Source: Burkholderiaceae bacterium (GTDB lineage: Bacteria; Pseudomonadota; Gammaproteobacteria; Burkholderiales; Burkholderiaceae_C). From it: DNA of 34,573 nt. The notes under the pieces were generated by a model. That model did no database searches. It had not been told where the DNA came from and saw nothing but the letters and a program-made list of their open reading frames with translations. A program made the translations under genes and the position numbers. Positions within the stretch are counted from its first letter, which is position 1. Each line of letters starts with the position of its first letter. Location: NCBI GenBank assembly GCA_031276435.1, contig JAISNB010000011.1:1-34573 (forward strand), given 5' to 3'. Positions 1 to 10,894 of this stretch are shown in pieces.

Positions 1-2
1 CT

Positions 3-185
3 TGCGCGCGCAGAAGAGCAAGGCAAGCGGTTGCGCAAATGGATGCGGCGGCGGGCATTTTTCTTGTTCAGGGCCTGTTTGCCAAAGGCTCGCGGGCCGA
101 CAGGCAGGGGGACTGGAGCGCAATCATGCGCGCGACCCAGCCAGACACCCGAAAACCGTTGCAGCAAGCCCCGCAGCCAGGTTGA
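3..185 (+). CDS. Possible C-terminal end of an unidentified protein (partial at window start)
   Basis: The third plus frame is open from the window edge to a TGA at 183-185. It gives about 60 residues, including a helix-like stretch AQMDAAAGIFLVQGLFAKGS and a polar tail. The start lies outside the window. I do not recognise a family, and third-position GC is lower than in the confident genes, so it may be non-coding. It is listed because the composition is more protein-like than the two other plus frames, which run through the same bases without recognisable sequence. Confidence 0.25.
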   Translation, partial: CARRRARQAVAQMDAAAGIFLVQGLFAKGSRADRQGDWSAIMRATQPDTRKPLQQAPQPG

Positions 186-211
186 CAATTGCAGGCGCCG
201 GTGGGCATGAT
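182..211 (+). promoter_or_regulatory. Candidate sigma-70 promoter of the methyltransferase gene
   Basis: A perfect -35 box TTGACA (182-187) is followed after 18 bases by CATGAT (206-211), a 4/6 match to the -10 consensus. Transcription would start near 218, leaving a leader of about 50 nt before the ATG at 269. The -35 overlaps the stop of the possible upstream gene end. Confidence 0.45.
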
Positions 212-268
212 TGGGCAGGAGACATACACACGGGTTTGCTTGTCAAGCCCATAACAGGGAGTTTTCTT

Positions 269-1093
269 ATGCGAACCGAAGCGCCCAGACTATCGGCCAT
301 TCCCTCTACGTTGCGCATTCCGCTGACGGCGCGCGCCATGGGCGGCAGGCTGTTTCCGCGGTTGGCCGTTGACGATCGGTTTGCTGCCGATGCGCTGGCT
401 TATCTGGGAGACGACGGGCAGCAATGGCTGCGCGATTGGGCCAGTGTCTATGGTTCGCTGCGGCGCATTCATTATTTTCGCGATCAGGCGCGCGCTTTTC
501 TGGCTCGCGCCCCCGCCGCCTGCGTGGTCAGTCTGGGATGCGGGCTGAGCGACTATCTGCAATGGCTGGACAACGGCCAGATGCGCATGATCGATGCCGA
601 TTTGCCCGAGGTGATGGCGATCCGGCGCAAGATCATGCCGCCGCAAAACGCGCGCCACACACTGGCCGATCTGGACTTGAACGACGCGCACTGGTGGGAC
701 ACGCTGGGCCTGCCCGCCACGCGCGAGGCCGCGCCCGTGTGCCTGATGAGCGAAGGTGTTTTCATGTACTTGCAGCCCGCCGTGGTGCAAGCCGTGCTGG
801 GCACCATTGGCGAGCGCGCTCCGGTGGGGTCAGCGCTTATTGTGGACGCCATGTGCTGGCTGACGGTTGGCAATGCCAGGTACCACACTTCGGTCAGGCA
901 CACCGATGCCGAGTTTCACTGGGGACTGCGGCAACTGGCCGATCTCGTCGGCTGCCATCGGCGCTTTGTTTTGCGCGCCCGCCATTCGGTGATGGATGGC
1001 TACAGCCCGTTTTACGCCATGGCGTCTTCCGCATTCAGCCTTGCCGCGGGGATAGAGCCTTACGCCATTTACATGCTGGAAGTCAAGGCTTGA
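269..1093 (+). CDS. Class I SAM-dependent methyltransferase, PPM1/LCMT-like
   Basis: Predicted 274-aa cytoplasmic methyltransferase. The frame is open upstream, but the ATG at 269 is chosen because AGGGAG (256-261) sits 7 nt before it and the upstream residues look non-coding. Motif I of the Rossmann fold is VVSLGCGLSDYLQWL. It is followed by an acidic residue pair in MIDADLPEV that would contact SAM. A later SEGVFMYL segment is typical of the leucine carboxyl methyltransferase/Tcmp (polyketide O-methyltransferase-like) family. The substrate cannot be told from sequence: members methylate carboxylates or small-molecule hydroxyls. It appears to be a single-gene unit and converges on the accessory segment that follows. 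Family confidence is good, function uncertain. Confidence 0.8.
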   Translation: MRTEAPRLSAIPSTLRIPLTARAMGGRLFPRLAVDDRFAADALAYLGDDGQQWLRDWASVYGSLRRIHYFRDQARAFLARAPAACVVSLGCGLSDYLQWLDNGQMRMIDADLPEVMAIRRKIMPPQNARHTLADLDLNDAHWWDTLGLPATREAAPVCLMSEGVFMYLQPAVVQAVLGTIGERAPVGSALIVDAMCWLTVGNARYHTSVRHTDAEFHWGLRQLADLVGCHRRFVLRARHSVMDGYSPFYAMASSAFSLAAGIEPYAIYMLEVKA

Positions 1094-1129
1094 TGGGGCG
1101 GCGGCGGCGCCTTCGCCAGCGTCGGCCAG

Positions 1130-1342
1130 TCAAGCAGCCGCTTTTTCGACGCCCACCTCGATCCACTGCCACTTCTTGAACTGCTGATCCTGTTCAATCA
1201 TCCGGAACGGCACCGGGTACAAGCGGCGCATCACGCCATCCTTGTTGATGCCCGCCACGCAGGATGTTTCGACATGCTTGGCGCTGGGCGAAGGATAGGT
1301 CTTCGCCAGAATCAGGATGCGTTCGCGTCGAACCAGCGCCAT
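1130..1342 (-). pseudogene. Truncated conserved protein of unknown function (N-terminal 70 residues)
   Basis: The ATG at 1342 has a good ribosome site: GGGAGAGG lies 6 nt upstream. The product begins MALVRRERILILAKTYPSPS and continues through a segment ending FKKWQWIEVGVEKAAA, then stops at TGA 1130-1132, 36 bases from the end of the convergent methyltransferase gene. From memory it matches the N-terminus of an uncharacterised conserved family with several times this length; this was not checked by search. The final Ala run and the abrupt stop next to a core gene suggest that a deletion or insertion junction cut off the rest. Its first 31 bases overlap the end of the broken gene upstream, as in a tightly packed operon. 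A short functional protein is possible but less likely. Confidence 0.6.
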
Positions 1343-1576
1343 TGCTTGCCTCTCCCGTAGTCTGATGCCACTGGCGTCCTTTCAGACGTCAATGGGTAAT
1401 GTTTCCAGTTGTTAAAACGATCAGCAGTCCGTGGTGTTCCCAATGGACTTGGCACACACGGTGCCGATGCACTTCCCTGTCCGTCCAGACGCACTCGCGC
1501 GGCAGTCCGGCACGATGTAGAAGCACTCCCTGAAGGCCTACTCAATGCTGTATTTGTGGTTTTCAGTGCGGGCCAT
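1312..1576 (-). pseudogene. Decayed DUF262-like gene (GmrSD/ParB-like nuclease family), fragments in three frames
   Basis: The ATG at 1576, with AGGAA 10 nt upstream, encodes MARTENHKYSIE and then TAG (1538-1540). Reading through gives AFRECFYIVPD. After five bases where six are needed for the usual Tyr-Gln, the next frame gives RECVWTDREVH (1499-1467). Together these match the DUF262 N-terminal signature (I/V)VP-x-YQR-x-YVW with a stop, a 1-nt deletion and Tyr to Cys changes. The first frame then gives IGTVCAKSIGNTTDC (1468-1424), like the next DUF262 strand, but the expected DGQQRLTT core is absent. A third frame, from DRFNNWKHYPLT at 1422 to a stop at 1312, is a protein-like C-terminal end that overlaps the next gene. 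DUF262 proteins are usually several hundred residues long, so most of this gene has been lost. Whether the C-terminal piece belongs to the same gene is inference. Confidence 0.65.
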
Positions 1577-1617
1577 GCTGGTGTCGTTCCTGTTTCGTTC
1601 TGCGTCGGGCTGCAACC

Positions 1618-2940
1618 TCAGTTGAGATGCTCGTTGAAAACCGCGAACTGCGCGGGATTGAACGCCGGGTCAAGCTCCACCGCTCTGGCACGCAGGAGCC
1701 GGTGATCGTCACGGGCACGCCTACGCTCCCATGTCTCCCTGTTGCCTTGAATTCCCTCGATGAGATCGATGCAATCGTCGATGGCATACCGGCCAAGCGC
1801 AGGCCGGATCACCTCTGCAAACCGCTGATCGGCAGTGTCATAGTTTCTGCTGGCAACGTAGTATTTGTTCGCCAGCCGGATCACCGCCTTGTCCCATTCC
1901 GGCGAATCGGACAGTTCCCCAAGAGACTCCCATGTTTCCCAATCAATCTGTGGGTAGGTTGTGCCAGTGATCCATTCACCCAACAGTGCAGCATGTTTTT
2001 CGCGTGAGCCGGAAAGGAACCAAGCCAAGCAGTGGGCCGATGGCTCTTGCTCGGCAGTTTGTCGGATCGATACCGTGGCGTGATCGGCCAACAAGCCGTA
2101 GATATGCGCCGAGCGCGACAGGAAGCGAATCAGGCACACAATGGGCGAGCCGCCCGTGGCTATCGTGCTGAAGTAGTCCTTGTCGGCCTCGATCTGCGCT
2201 TGGAACTGCGCCGGGTTGCGGTCATACAGCAAGCTCAATGCGCTGTAGTTGATGGCGCGGTTCTTCTCGTTCCGCTCATCTGCCAGCCGGAACACGAATT
2301 TCCACAGGGCTTTGAAGACGGCTTTCTCAACCTCTGGATTGAAGCGCTTGAAATACTTGCTCTCCAAGTACTCTTTCAGTTTCTTGCGGTCAATCGTGCC
2401 GGATGCCTGCATCAGGATGTTGGACGCCTGCTCAAGGTCTTCGGTCAGATCGTCTGCGATCTTCCTGGACAAGATTGGAGCCTTTGTGAGCAGGCCGTCA
2501 AGCGCGTTGCGGATGAGGGCGCGAACCGTGTCACGGTTCGGGCGATGCAATTGGAAATTGGCATTGACCACCGGATGCGCCGCAAGATGGCGCTGCTGTT
2601 GCAGGTACAGCAGATTCCCCCGCTCGGTGGTGTCCAGCAACTGGGTCTGCTCTGCCACCAACTCAACCAGCTTCGATTCCCATTCCGACGACCGTTCATT
2701 GGCCTGTTGCTGTTTTTTAACCTTGTCCAGAATGGATTTGGCCTTGGCATCGCCATAGAGATCGACGAGATGCTGGAGCTTGAACAGCAGGTCGCAGACC
2801 ACGACCGACCACAGCATCACAACCGCAGACCGATAGTTGCCCACCACGTAGCAACTCAATACCTCGGAGAAGTATTCCTTGCTGCGCGCATCGAAGATTT
2901 GCGTTGCGCGTTGCTCGATGGAGTATTCGTCCAGCATCAT
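1618..2940 (-). CDS. HEPN-motif protein of unknown family, candidate defence ribonuclease
   Basis: An intact 440-aa cytoplasmic protein with no signal peptide or clear membrane segment. The N-terminal ~150 residues look all-helical. They contain a hydrophobic helix (AVVMLWSVVVCDLLFKL) and then R-H-L-A-A-H at residues 117-122, which fits the HEPN catalytic motif R-(N/H/D)-x3-H. HEPN domains are metal-independent RNases common in toxin-antitoxin, abortive-infection and CRISPR effectors. Residues 150-440 are helical with no motif I recognise. The double ATG at 2940/2937 overlaps the TGA of a short upstream frame (ATGA), and GGGAGG is 1-4 nt away. GC is visibly lower than in flanking genes, which suggests acquisition. 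The downstream neighbours are broken DUF262-like and truncated genes, so this is the surviving member of a small operon. The specific family is unknown. Confidence 0.75.
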   Translation of the reverse strand: MMLDEYSIEQRATQIFDARSKEYFSEVLSCYVVGNYRSAVVMLWSVVVCDLLFKLQHLVDLYGDAKAKSILDKVKKQQQANERSSEWESKLVELVAEQTQLLDTTERGNLLYLQQQRHLAAHPVVNANFQLHRPNRDTVRALIRNALDGLLTKAPILSRKIADDLTEDLEQASNILMQASGTIDRKKLKEYLESKYFKRFNPEVEKAVFKALWKFVFRLADERNEKNRAINYSALSLLYDRNPAQFQAQIEADKDYFSTIATGGSPIVCLIRFLSRSAHIYGLLADHATVSIRQTAEQEPSAHCLAWFLSGSREKHAALLGEWITGTTYPQIDWETWESLGELSDSPEWDKAVIRLANKYYVASRNYDTADQRFAEVIRPALGRYAIDDCIDLIEGIQGNRETWERRRARDDHRLLRARAVELDPAFNPAQFAVFNEHLN

Positions 2941-3017
2941 GCCTCCCGACCGATGATTTCAACGTAACCAATCAGTTCTGTCACCGCCATCGCTGCTCCT
3001 TTGTACTTCATCTGCAT
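2937..3017 (-). CDS. Short ORF coupled to the HEPN gene (gene tail or leader peptide)
   Basis: An ATG at 3017 opens 26 codons ending in GYVEIIGREA and TGA at 2937-2939. An internal ATG at 2990 gives 17 codons and has a strong Shine-Dalgarno sequence, AGGAG, 6 nt before it. The stop overlaps the first ATG of the 440-aa gene (ATGA), the usual arrangement for translational coupling. It lies immediately behind the typA stop. Two readings are possible: the last codons of a truncated first gene of the accessory operon, or a genuine small leader peptide that feeds ribosomes into the HEPN gene. I do not recognise the sequence. Confidence 0.4.
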   Translation of the reverse strand: MQMKYKGAAMAVTELIGYVEIIGREA

Positions 3018-3048
3018 TTGCCCGCTTGCCCCGTTTTGCCAGCCGCCC

Positions 3049-4868
<1,820 letters not shown>

Positions 4869-4872
<4 letters not shown>

Positions 4873-5888
4873 GGGTGTGTGCCGCGCCCGGGCGCGGAAA
4901 GCGGGGAAATGAAAGGAGATGGCGTCGGCGGCGTCACGGCAGGCGACGCAACCGAAAGGGTTTGCTCGATTTCCAGGGGCGAGAGCAGCCGGTCGGCAAT
5001 CAGCTCGCCTGCCTGGATGTGCGCCACGCCCAGCAGGGCGTGCGGGCGTTCGCCGAAGACGGCCACGCGCTGCGCGTCGGCCCAGGAGCCGCGGCGGCGC
5101 ATGCCGGCCAGAAAGCGCCCGGCTTCTTCGCCAGCCAGCGTGACGTGGCTGTGATCGGGCAGCAGGCATTCAATGGGCAGCAGCCGTTGCAGCCGCCCGG
5201 CTTCGGTCAGCGTTTGCAAGGCTTCGAGGGTGATGCATTGCGCTTCTGAAAACGGCCCGCTTGCCAGCCGCCGCAGCCGCGCAAGGTGGCCGCCGGTGCC
5301 CAGGGCGCGAGCAATGTCTTCGCCCAGCGTGCGGATGTAAACGCCCTTGCTGCAACGCACATGCAGATCGATTGTGTCGGGGCCGCCTGACCCCGGGGTC
5401 AGGCGCAGTTCATGGATTTCAACGCCACGCGGCGCGCGCTCGATGCTTTGGCCCGCGCGCGCGTATTCGTACAGCGCCTTGCCGTCTTTCTTGAGCGCGC
5501 TGTGCATGGGTGGCACTTGTTCAATGCGGCCCAGAAACTGCTGGCGCACGCGCTCCAGTTGCGCGGCGTTCAGCTCTGGCACTGCCGGGCGCGCCAGCAC
5601 TTGGCCTTCGGCATCGCCCGTGCTGGTGACCACGCCCAGTTGCACGGTGGCGGCATAGGTCTTGTCGGCGTCCAGATGCCCCTGGCTGAATTTGGTGGCC
5701 GCGCCAAAACACAGGGGCAGCACGCCGCTGGCCAGCGGATCGAGCGTGCCGGTGTGGCCCGCCTTTTCAGCGCGCAGCAGCCATTTGGCTTTTTGCAAAG
5801 CCTGGTTGCTCGATAGGCCAAGGGGCTTGTCCAGCAGCAGCACCCCGTGCACGGGGCGCCGCTGCACCCGCGCATGAGGAGCAGCCAT
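4869..5888 (-). CDS. truB: tRNA pseudouridine-55 synthase TruB
   Basis: Converts U55 of the tRNA T-loop to pseudouridine. The 339-aa product has the family motif GHTGTLDPLASGVL with catalytic Asp50, a KGVYIRTLGEDI segment, and a C-terminal PUA-like domain (LAGEEAGRFLAG onward). ATG 5888 is chosen because MAAPHARVQRRPVHG leads straight into the conserved GVLLLDKP, and it lies 5 nt after the rbfA stop. The last ~25 residues form a Ser/Pro-rich tail not needed for the fold. Its TGA overlaps the typA ATG. Clustering with infB and rbfA is the standard proteobacterial arrangement. Confidence 0.95.
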
Positions 5889-5893
5889 CAGCG

Positions 5894-6271
5894 TCAGTCC
5901 CCGTCTTTGGAGCGCGAGGCCACGGCCTTGGCGATCAGCGCGTTCATGTCGGCGGCGCGCTCGGTGGTGCGGTCGAACACGAAGTGCAGTGTGGGCACGG
6001 TGTGGATGTGCAAACGTTTGAACAGGCCGTTGCGCAAAAAACCCGCCGCGGCGTTGAGCGCCTCGGTGGTCTCCTGGGCATCGCCCGCAAGCAGGCTGAA
6101 GAACACCTTGGCGTGCGCGTAGTCGGGCGTGACTTCCACGGCGTTGAGCGTGACCATGCCCACGCGCGGGTCCTTGACCTCGCGCGCGATCAGCTCGGCC
6201 AGATCGCGCTGGATCTGGTCGGCCACGCGGTAGCCGCGGTTTGGGCTGGACGATGGTTTGCGGGCTGCCAT
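5894..6271 (-). CDS. rbfA: 30S ribosome-binding factor RbfA
   Basis: A 125-aa KH-like protein needed for late 30S maturation, 16S rRNA 5' end processing and cold adaptation. Family features are [14 protein letters not shown], the strand [21 protein letters not shown] and [13 protein letters not shown] near the C-terminus. The ATG at 6271 ([14 protein letters not shown]) is preferred to the upstream in-frame ATG at 6322, which would add a non-conserved Ala/Pro segment. It sits between infB and truB in the operon, after a GC-rich hairpin in the intergenic space. Confidence 0.93.
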   Translation of the reverse strand: MAARKPSSSPNRGYRVADQIQRDLAELIAREVKDPRVGMVTLNAVEVTPDYAHAKVFFSLLAGDAQETTEALNAAAGFLRNGLFKRLHIHTVPTLHFVFDRTTERAADMNALIAKAVASRSKDGD

Positions 6272-6305
6272 GAGAGTTGCCGATGGTGGCGCTGCTGCTG
6301 GTGGT

Positions 6306-6333
6306 GCGCGCCCCGCATGCATTGCGGGCGCGC
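6306..6333 (-). repeat. GC-rich inverted repeat between infB and rbfA
   Basis: Arms GCGCGCCCCGCA (6306-6317) and TGCGGGCGCGC (6323-6333) pair over 11 bp with one bulged C and a 5-nt loop. No T-run follows on either strand, so it is not a classical terminator. It could be an mRNA processing or stabilising stem inside the operon. Confidence 0.35.
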
Positions 6334-6342
6334 GCGCCGTCG

Positions 6343-9330
6343 TCAGAGCGTGCGGGCGATTTCCTTGATTTCAAAGAGTTCGAGCTGGTCGCCTTCCCGG
6401 ATGTCGTTGTAGCCCTTGAGCTTGATGCCGCACTCGAAGCCTTCCTTGACTTCGCGCACATCGTCTTTCATGCGCTTGAGCGACTCAAGCTCGCCGGTGT
6501 AGATCACCACGTTGTCGCGCAGCAGGCGGAAGTGCGCGTCGCGCCGCACCAGGCCATGCGTGACCATGCAGCCGGCAACAACGCCAATCTTGGAAGCGGT
6601 GAACACGGTGCGGATTTCCGCCGTGCCGATGACTTCCTCGCGCTGCTCGGGCGAGAGCATGCCCGCCATGGCGGCCTTGAGGTCGTCCACCGCGTCGTAA
6701 ATGATGTTGTAGTAGCGAATCTCGATGCCGTTGGCTTCGGCCAGCTTGCGCGCGCCCGCCTCGGCGCGCGTGTTGAAGCCAATAATCAGCGCCTTGGAAG
6801 CGACGGCCAGATTGACATCGCTCTCGCTGATGCCGCCCACAGCCGCGTACACCACTTGCACCTTGACCTCGCTGGTCGAGAGCTTTTGCAGCGATCCGGT
6901 CAGCGCCTCTTGCGAGCCTTGCACGTCGGCCTTGACGATGATGGGCAGCGTCTTGACCTCGCCCGCCGTCATGTCGGAGAACATGTTCTCCAGCTTGGCC
7001 GCCTGCTGCTTGGCCAGCTTGGTGTTGCGGAACTTGCCCGCGCGGTAGGTGGCGATTTCGCGGGCGCGGCGCTCGTCGCTGAGCACCATGAATTCGTCGC
7101 CCGCCTGCGGCACCTCGCTCAAACCCTGGATTTCAACCGGGATGGACGGGCCAGCCAGCGCCACCTGTTTGCCGTTTTCGTCGAGCATGGCGCGCACGCG
7201 GCCAAAGGTTTGCCCGGCCAGCACCACGTCGCCCGTCTTGAGCGTGCCCGACTGCACCAGCACGGTGGTCACTGGGCCGCGCCCCTTGTCGAGCCGCGCT
7301 TCAATGATCAGGCCCTTGGCCGCGGCCTGCACCGGCGCTTTCAGCTCCAGCACCTCGGCTTGCAGCAGCACTTTTTCAAGCAGTTCGTCAATGCCCTGCC
7401 CGGTCTTGGCGGAAACGGGCACAAAGAGCGCTTCGCCGCCGAATTCCTCAGGCACGACCTCTTCGGCCACAAGCTCGTTGCGCACGCGGTCGATGTTGGC
7501 GTCGGGCTTGTCGATCTTGTTGATGGCCACCACGATGGGCACGCCAGCGGCCTTGGCGTGTTTGATGGCTTCCCGGGTCTGGGGCATCACGCCGTCGTCG
7601 GCGGCCACCACCAGAATCACGATGTCGGTGGCCTGCGCGCCGCGCGCGCGCATGGCGGTAAAGGCCTCGTGGCCCGGCGTGTCCAGGAAAGACACCACGC
7701 CGCGCGGCGTTTCCACGTGGTAGGCGCCAATGTGCTGCGTGATGCCGCCCGCCTCGCCCGCGGCCACTTTGGCGCGGCGGATGTAGTCCAGCAGCGAGGT
7801 CTTGCCGTGGTCGACATGGCCCATCACGGTGACCACCGGCGCGCGCGGCAGCAATTCAGCCGATTGCGCCTGCACCTCTTCCTCGGTAAAGGCTTCGGGA
7901 TCGTCCAGCGTGGCAACCACGGCCTTGTGGCCCAGCTCTTCGACCACGATCATGGCGGTGTCCTGATCGAGCGGCTGGTTGATGGTGACCATTTGCCCGA
8001 ACTTCATCAACTGCTTGATGACTTCAGAGGCCTTGATCGCCATCTTGTGCGCCAACTCGGCCACGGTGATGGTCTCTGGCACGTGCACTTCGATGACGCG
8101 GTGTTCAACCGGCGCCGCCGCTGGTGCTGGCGCTGGCGCGGCATCGCGCGCGCCCCGGCGGTTGCGCTGCCCGCCGCCGCGCCAGTTGTTGCGGCCCGCG
8201 CCGCCGCCGTCGCTGCGGTTGGGCAGGCTTTTTTTCTGGGCCGGATCGCCCGCCCAACTGGAAGACAGCTTGGCCGATTTGACCTCTTTGGCCGCGCCCG
8301 CCGCTGCGCTGGCGGCTGGTTTGCGCGCCGCTGGCGCTCCGCCCTTGGCGTCCTTGCCCGCCGCTGCGCCCTTGGCCGCGCCCGACGGCCTTTTGGCTAC
8401 GAGCACCTTGCGCGGCTTGCTGAGCATGTCGCGGATGGCCTCGGCCTCGGCCAGCGCCTTGCGGCGGCGCTCTTCCATTTCGCTGGATCGCTCGGCCTCG
8501 TCGCTGGCGGCAGGGGCGGTGGTGGTGGCAGCAGCGGCTGGCTCTGCCACCTTGCTGGCCCTGGGTTTGGCGCTGGTGGCCGCTGCGGCGGCAGCGGTTT
8601 GCCCGGCTGGCGCTGTTGGCTCGGGCTTTGCTGGCCTGGGGCGCGCGTCTTTGTCTTTGTCTTTGGATGCCGCCGCCTGCTTTTTCGCCGTGGCTTTGGC
8701 GGCGGAAGCGGCTGCGGTGGCCGTGGCTGCGGCTGGTTCAGCCGCAGTCACTTGCGGCACTTCGGCGGCAGCAGGCGGCCTGGACTTGCCGGATTTGGAC
8801 TTTGGCTTGGCCTCGCTCTCGCCCCCGGTTTTTTGCGCGGCCTTGTTTTTCCGGTCTTCTTCCTGACGGCGAATCAGTTCGGCCTGGCGACGCGCTTCTT
8901 CCTCGCGGCGCGCGCGCTCGGCCTCGTCGATGACAACTGGCTGCTGCTGCTGCGCGGCTGGCGCGGCAGCGGCTGGCGGCTGCGCCTGGGCAGATGGCTC
9001 GGGCGCGGCGGTGGTGGCAGCGGCTTCGCCATCGCGTTTGACGAAGGTGCGCTTTTTGCGCACTTCCACCTGAATGGTGCGCGCCTTGCCGGTGGCGTCG
9101 GCCTGCTTGATTTCGCTGGTGGACTTGCGCATCAGCGTGATCTTCTTGCGCGCGCTTTCTTGCGCGCCGTGGCTGGACTTGAGGTGGCTGAGCAATTGCT
9201 GTTTGTCGGCTTCTGTCAGTGCGTCGCTGGCGGCCTTTTTCTTGACGCCAGCGGCCTGCAACTGCTCCAGCAGCACATTCGTGGGTTTGTTGAGTTCATT
9301 GGCGAACTCTGCGACAGTGGTATTTGACAT
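6343..9330 (-). CDS. infB: Translation initiation factor IF-2
   Basis: A 995-aa GTPase that places fMet-tRNA on the 30S subunit and promotes subunit joining. It starts with the IF2_N domain ([15 protein letters not shown] to about residue 55). A very long Ala/Lys/Arg/Pro-rich charged linker follows, with a second IF2_N-like segment [20 protein letters not shown]. The G domain has GHVDHGKT at 504-511, then DTPGHEAF and NKIDKPDA. Beta-barrel domains II-IV complete the protein. Length is at the long end for the family because of the linker. It follows nusA after 24 nt and precedes rbfA. Confidence 0.97.
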   Translation of the reverse strand: MSNTTVAEFANELNKPTNVLLEQLQAAGVKKKAASDALTEADKQQLLSHLKSSHGAQESARKKITLMRKSTSEIKQADATGKARTIQVEVRKKRTFVKRDGEAAATTAAPEPSAQAQPPAAAAPAAQQQQPVVIDEAERARREEEARRQAELIRRQEEDRKNKAAQKTGGESEAKPKSKSGKSRPPAAAEVPQVTAAEPAAATATAAASAAKATAKKQAAASKDKDKDARPRPAKPEPTAPAGQTAAAAAATSAKPRASKVAEPAAAATTTAPAASDEAERSSEMEERRRKALAEAEAIRDMLSKPRKVLVAKRPSGAAKGAAAGKDAKGGAPAARKPAASAAAGAAKEVKSAKLSSSWAGDPAQKKSLPNRSDGGGAGRNNWRGGGQRNRRGARDAAPAPAPAAAPVEHRVIEVHVPETITVAELAHKMAIKASEVIKQLMKFGQMVTINQPLDQDTAMIVVEELGHKAVVATLDDPEAFTEEEVQAQSAELLPRAPVVTVMGHVDHGKTSLLDYIRRAKVAAGEAGGITQHIGAYHVETPRGVVSFLDTPGHEAFTAMRARGAQATDIVILVVAADDGVMPQTREAIKHAKAAGVPIVVAINKIDKPDANIDRVRNELVAEEVVPEEFGGEALFVPVSAKTGQGIDELLEKVLLQAEVLELKAPVQAAAKGLIIEARLDKGRGPVTTVLVQSGTLKTGDVVLAGQTFGRVRAMLDENGKQVALAGPSIPVEIQGLSEVPQAGDEFMVLSDERRAREIATYRAGKFRNTKLAKQQAAKLENMFSDMTAGEVKTLPIIVKADVQGSQEALTGSLQKLSTSEVKVQVVYAAVGGISESDVNLAVASKALIIGFNTRAEAGARKLAEANGIEIRYYNIIYDAVDDLKAAMAGMLSPEQREEVIGTAEIRTVFTASKIGVVAGCMVTHGLVRRDAHFRLLRDNVVIYTGELESLKRMKDDVREVKEGFECGIKLKGYNDIREGDQLELFEIKEIARTL

Positions 9331-9354
9331 ATCTTGTGCGAGTCTCCATGACCA

Positions 9355-10842
9355 TTACTCGGAATCATCGGTGAACCAGTGTTCACGCGCCTTGAGGATG
9401 AGCGCGCTGGCCTCTTCCTGTGCCTGGCCCGTGATCTCGGTCAGTTCATCAACCGCCAGATCGGCCAGGTCATCGCGGGTTTTCACGCCAGCATCGGCCA
9501 GTTTTTCTATCAGTTCCGTGGTCAGTCCCTCAAGGCTGACCAGATCCTGCGAGACGGCACTGACTTTTTCCTCGCGCGCGATTTCCATGGTCAGCAATGC
9601 GTCCTTGGCGCGGGCGCGCAACTCGTTGACGGTTTCCTCGTCGAAGCCCTCGATGTCGAGCATCTCGTGCAAGGGCACGTAGGCCACTTCTTCAAGGTTG
9701 GTGAAGCCTTCGTTGATGAGGATGTCGGCAATCTCCTGATCCACATCGAGTTTTTCCATGAACAACTGGCGCACCGAGGTGGTTTCCTGCTCCTGTTTCT
9801 GGGCCGACTCCTCGGCGTCCATGATGTTGATCTTCCAGCCGGTCAGATCAGAGGCCAGGCGCACGTTCTGCCCGCCACGGCCAATGGCGATGGCCAGGTT
9901 TTCCTCGTCCACCACCACGTCCATGACGTGTTTTTCCTCGTCCACCACAATGGATTGCACATTCGCCGGGGCCAGCGCGCCAATGACAAACTGCGCCGGG
10001 TCTTCCGACCACAGCACGATGTCCACGCGCTCGCCAGCCAGTTCGTTGGTCACGGCGTTGACGCGCGTGCCGCGCACGCCCACACAGGTGCCGATGGGGT
10101 CGACCCGCTTGTCGTGCGAGACCACCGCGATCTTGGCGCGCGACCCGGGATCGCGCGCGCAGGATTTGATCTCCAGCAGCCCCTGCTCGATCTCTGGCAC
10201 CTCCTGGCGGAACAGCTCCACCATGAACTCGGGCGCCGAGCGCGACAGCAAAATGGGCGCGCCGCGCAAGGTCAGATCCACTTCCATGATCATGGCGCGC
10301 ACGCGGTCACCGCTGCGCAGGTTTTCCTTGGGAATCATCTCGCTGCGCTTGAGCCGGCCTTCCACGCGGCCCGCCTCCACAATGACGTCGCCCTTGTCCA
10401 TGCGCTTGACCGTGCCGCTGAAAATCTTCTCGCCCCGGCTCATGAAGTCGTTGAGCAGCATCTCGCGCTCGGCGTCGCGGATTTTTTGCAGGATCACCTG
10501 CTTGGCCGCCATCGCGCCAATGCGCCCGATGGGCACCGACTCCACCGGCTCCTCGATGTATTCATCCACCTCGATGTCGGGAATTTGCTCGCGCGCCTCG
10601 AACAGCAGGATCTCCTGATCGGGCAATTGCAGCCCCGCCTCGTCAGGCACCACGCGCCAGCGGCGAAACGTTTCGTACTCGCCCGTATCGCGGTCGACGG
10701 CCATGCGGATGTCCACATCGCCCGCGTACAGCTTCTTGGTCGCCTGCGCCAAAGCCGCTTCCACAGCGCCAATCACCACATCGCGCTCGACATTCTTGTC
10801 GCGCGAGATGGCGTCCACCAGCATCAACAATTCTCGATTCAT
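9355..10842 (-). CDS. nusA: Transcription termination/antitermination factor NusA
   Basis: A 495-aa RNA polymerase-binding factor controlling pausing, intrinsic termination and rrn antitermination. Domains in order: N-terminal RNAP-binding domain ([17 protein letters not shown] onward), S1 domain (from [19 protein letters not shown]), KH1/KH2 (including [14 protein letters not shown] and [13 protein letters not shown]), then two C-terminal acidic repeats ([16 protein letters not shown] and [14 protein letters not shown]). ATG 10842 fits the conserved N-terminus; an in-frame GTG at 10854 would add four residues. It lies 52 nt after rimP. As NusA itself acts on hairpins, the terminator-like structure in the operon leader could give feedback control (inference). 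Confidence 0.96.
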   Translation of the reverse strand: MNRELLMLVDAISRDKNVERDVVIGAVEAALAQATKKLYAGDVDIRMAVDRDTGEYETFRRWRVVPDEAGLQLPDQEILLFEAREQIPDIEVDEYIEEPVESVPIGRIGAMAAKQVILQKIRDAEREMLLNDFMSRGEKIFSGTVKRMDKGDVIVEAGRVEGRLKRSEMIPKENLRSGDRVRAMIMEVDLTLRGAPILLSRSAPEFMVELFRQEVPEIEQGLLEIKSCARDPGSRAKIAVVSHDKRVDPIGTCVGVRGTRVNAVTNELAGERVDIVLWSEDPAQFVIGALAPANVQSIVVDEEKHVMDVVVDEENLAIAIGRGGQNVRLASDLTGWKINIMDAEESAQKQEQETTSVRQLFMEKLDVDQEIADILINEGFTNLEEVAYVPLHEMLDIEGFDEETVNELRARAKDALLTMEIAREEKVSAVSQDLVSLEGLTTELIEKLADAGVKTRDDLADLAVDELTEITGQAQEEASALILKAREHWFTDDSE

Positions 10843-10894
10843 CTTTTTTACCACTTCCGTGTATCTCTTGCGCCCTGTCCTCCGGGCGCGGCTT

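Noticed and set aside
185-190. GACAAT near the start of the window as a leaderless box
   Set aside because: No start codon follows at 7 bases; it is part of the TTGACA -35 region.
1409-1705. 98-residue plus-strand frame in the accessory segment
   Set aside because: It overlaps the decayed DUF262 fragments and the HEPN gene end on the other strand, with no ribosome site or family match.
1094-3048. Insertion sequence, integrase or att repeats bounding the accessory segment
   Set aside because: No transposase or integrase frame, terminal inverted repeats or matching direct repeats were seen at the edges.
6277-9327. 1016-residue open frame on the plus strand antisense to infB
   Set aside because: Its composition is His/Gly/Leu-rich mirror sequence of the IF-2 gene, which has unmistakable motifs. 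Long antisense frames are normal in GC-rich coding DNA.
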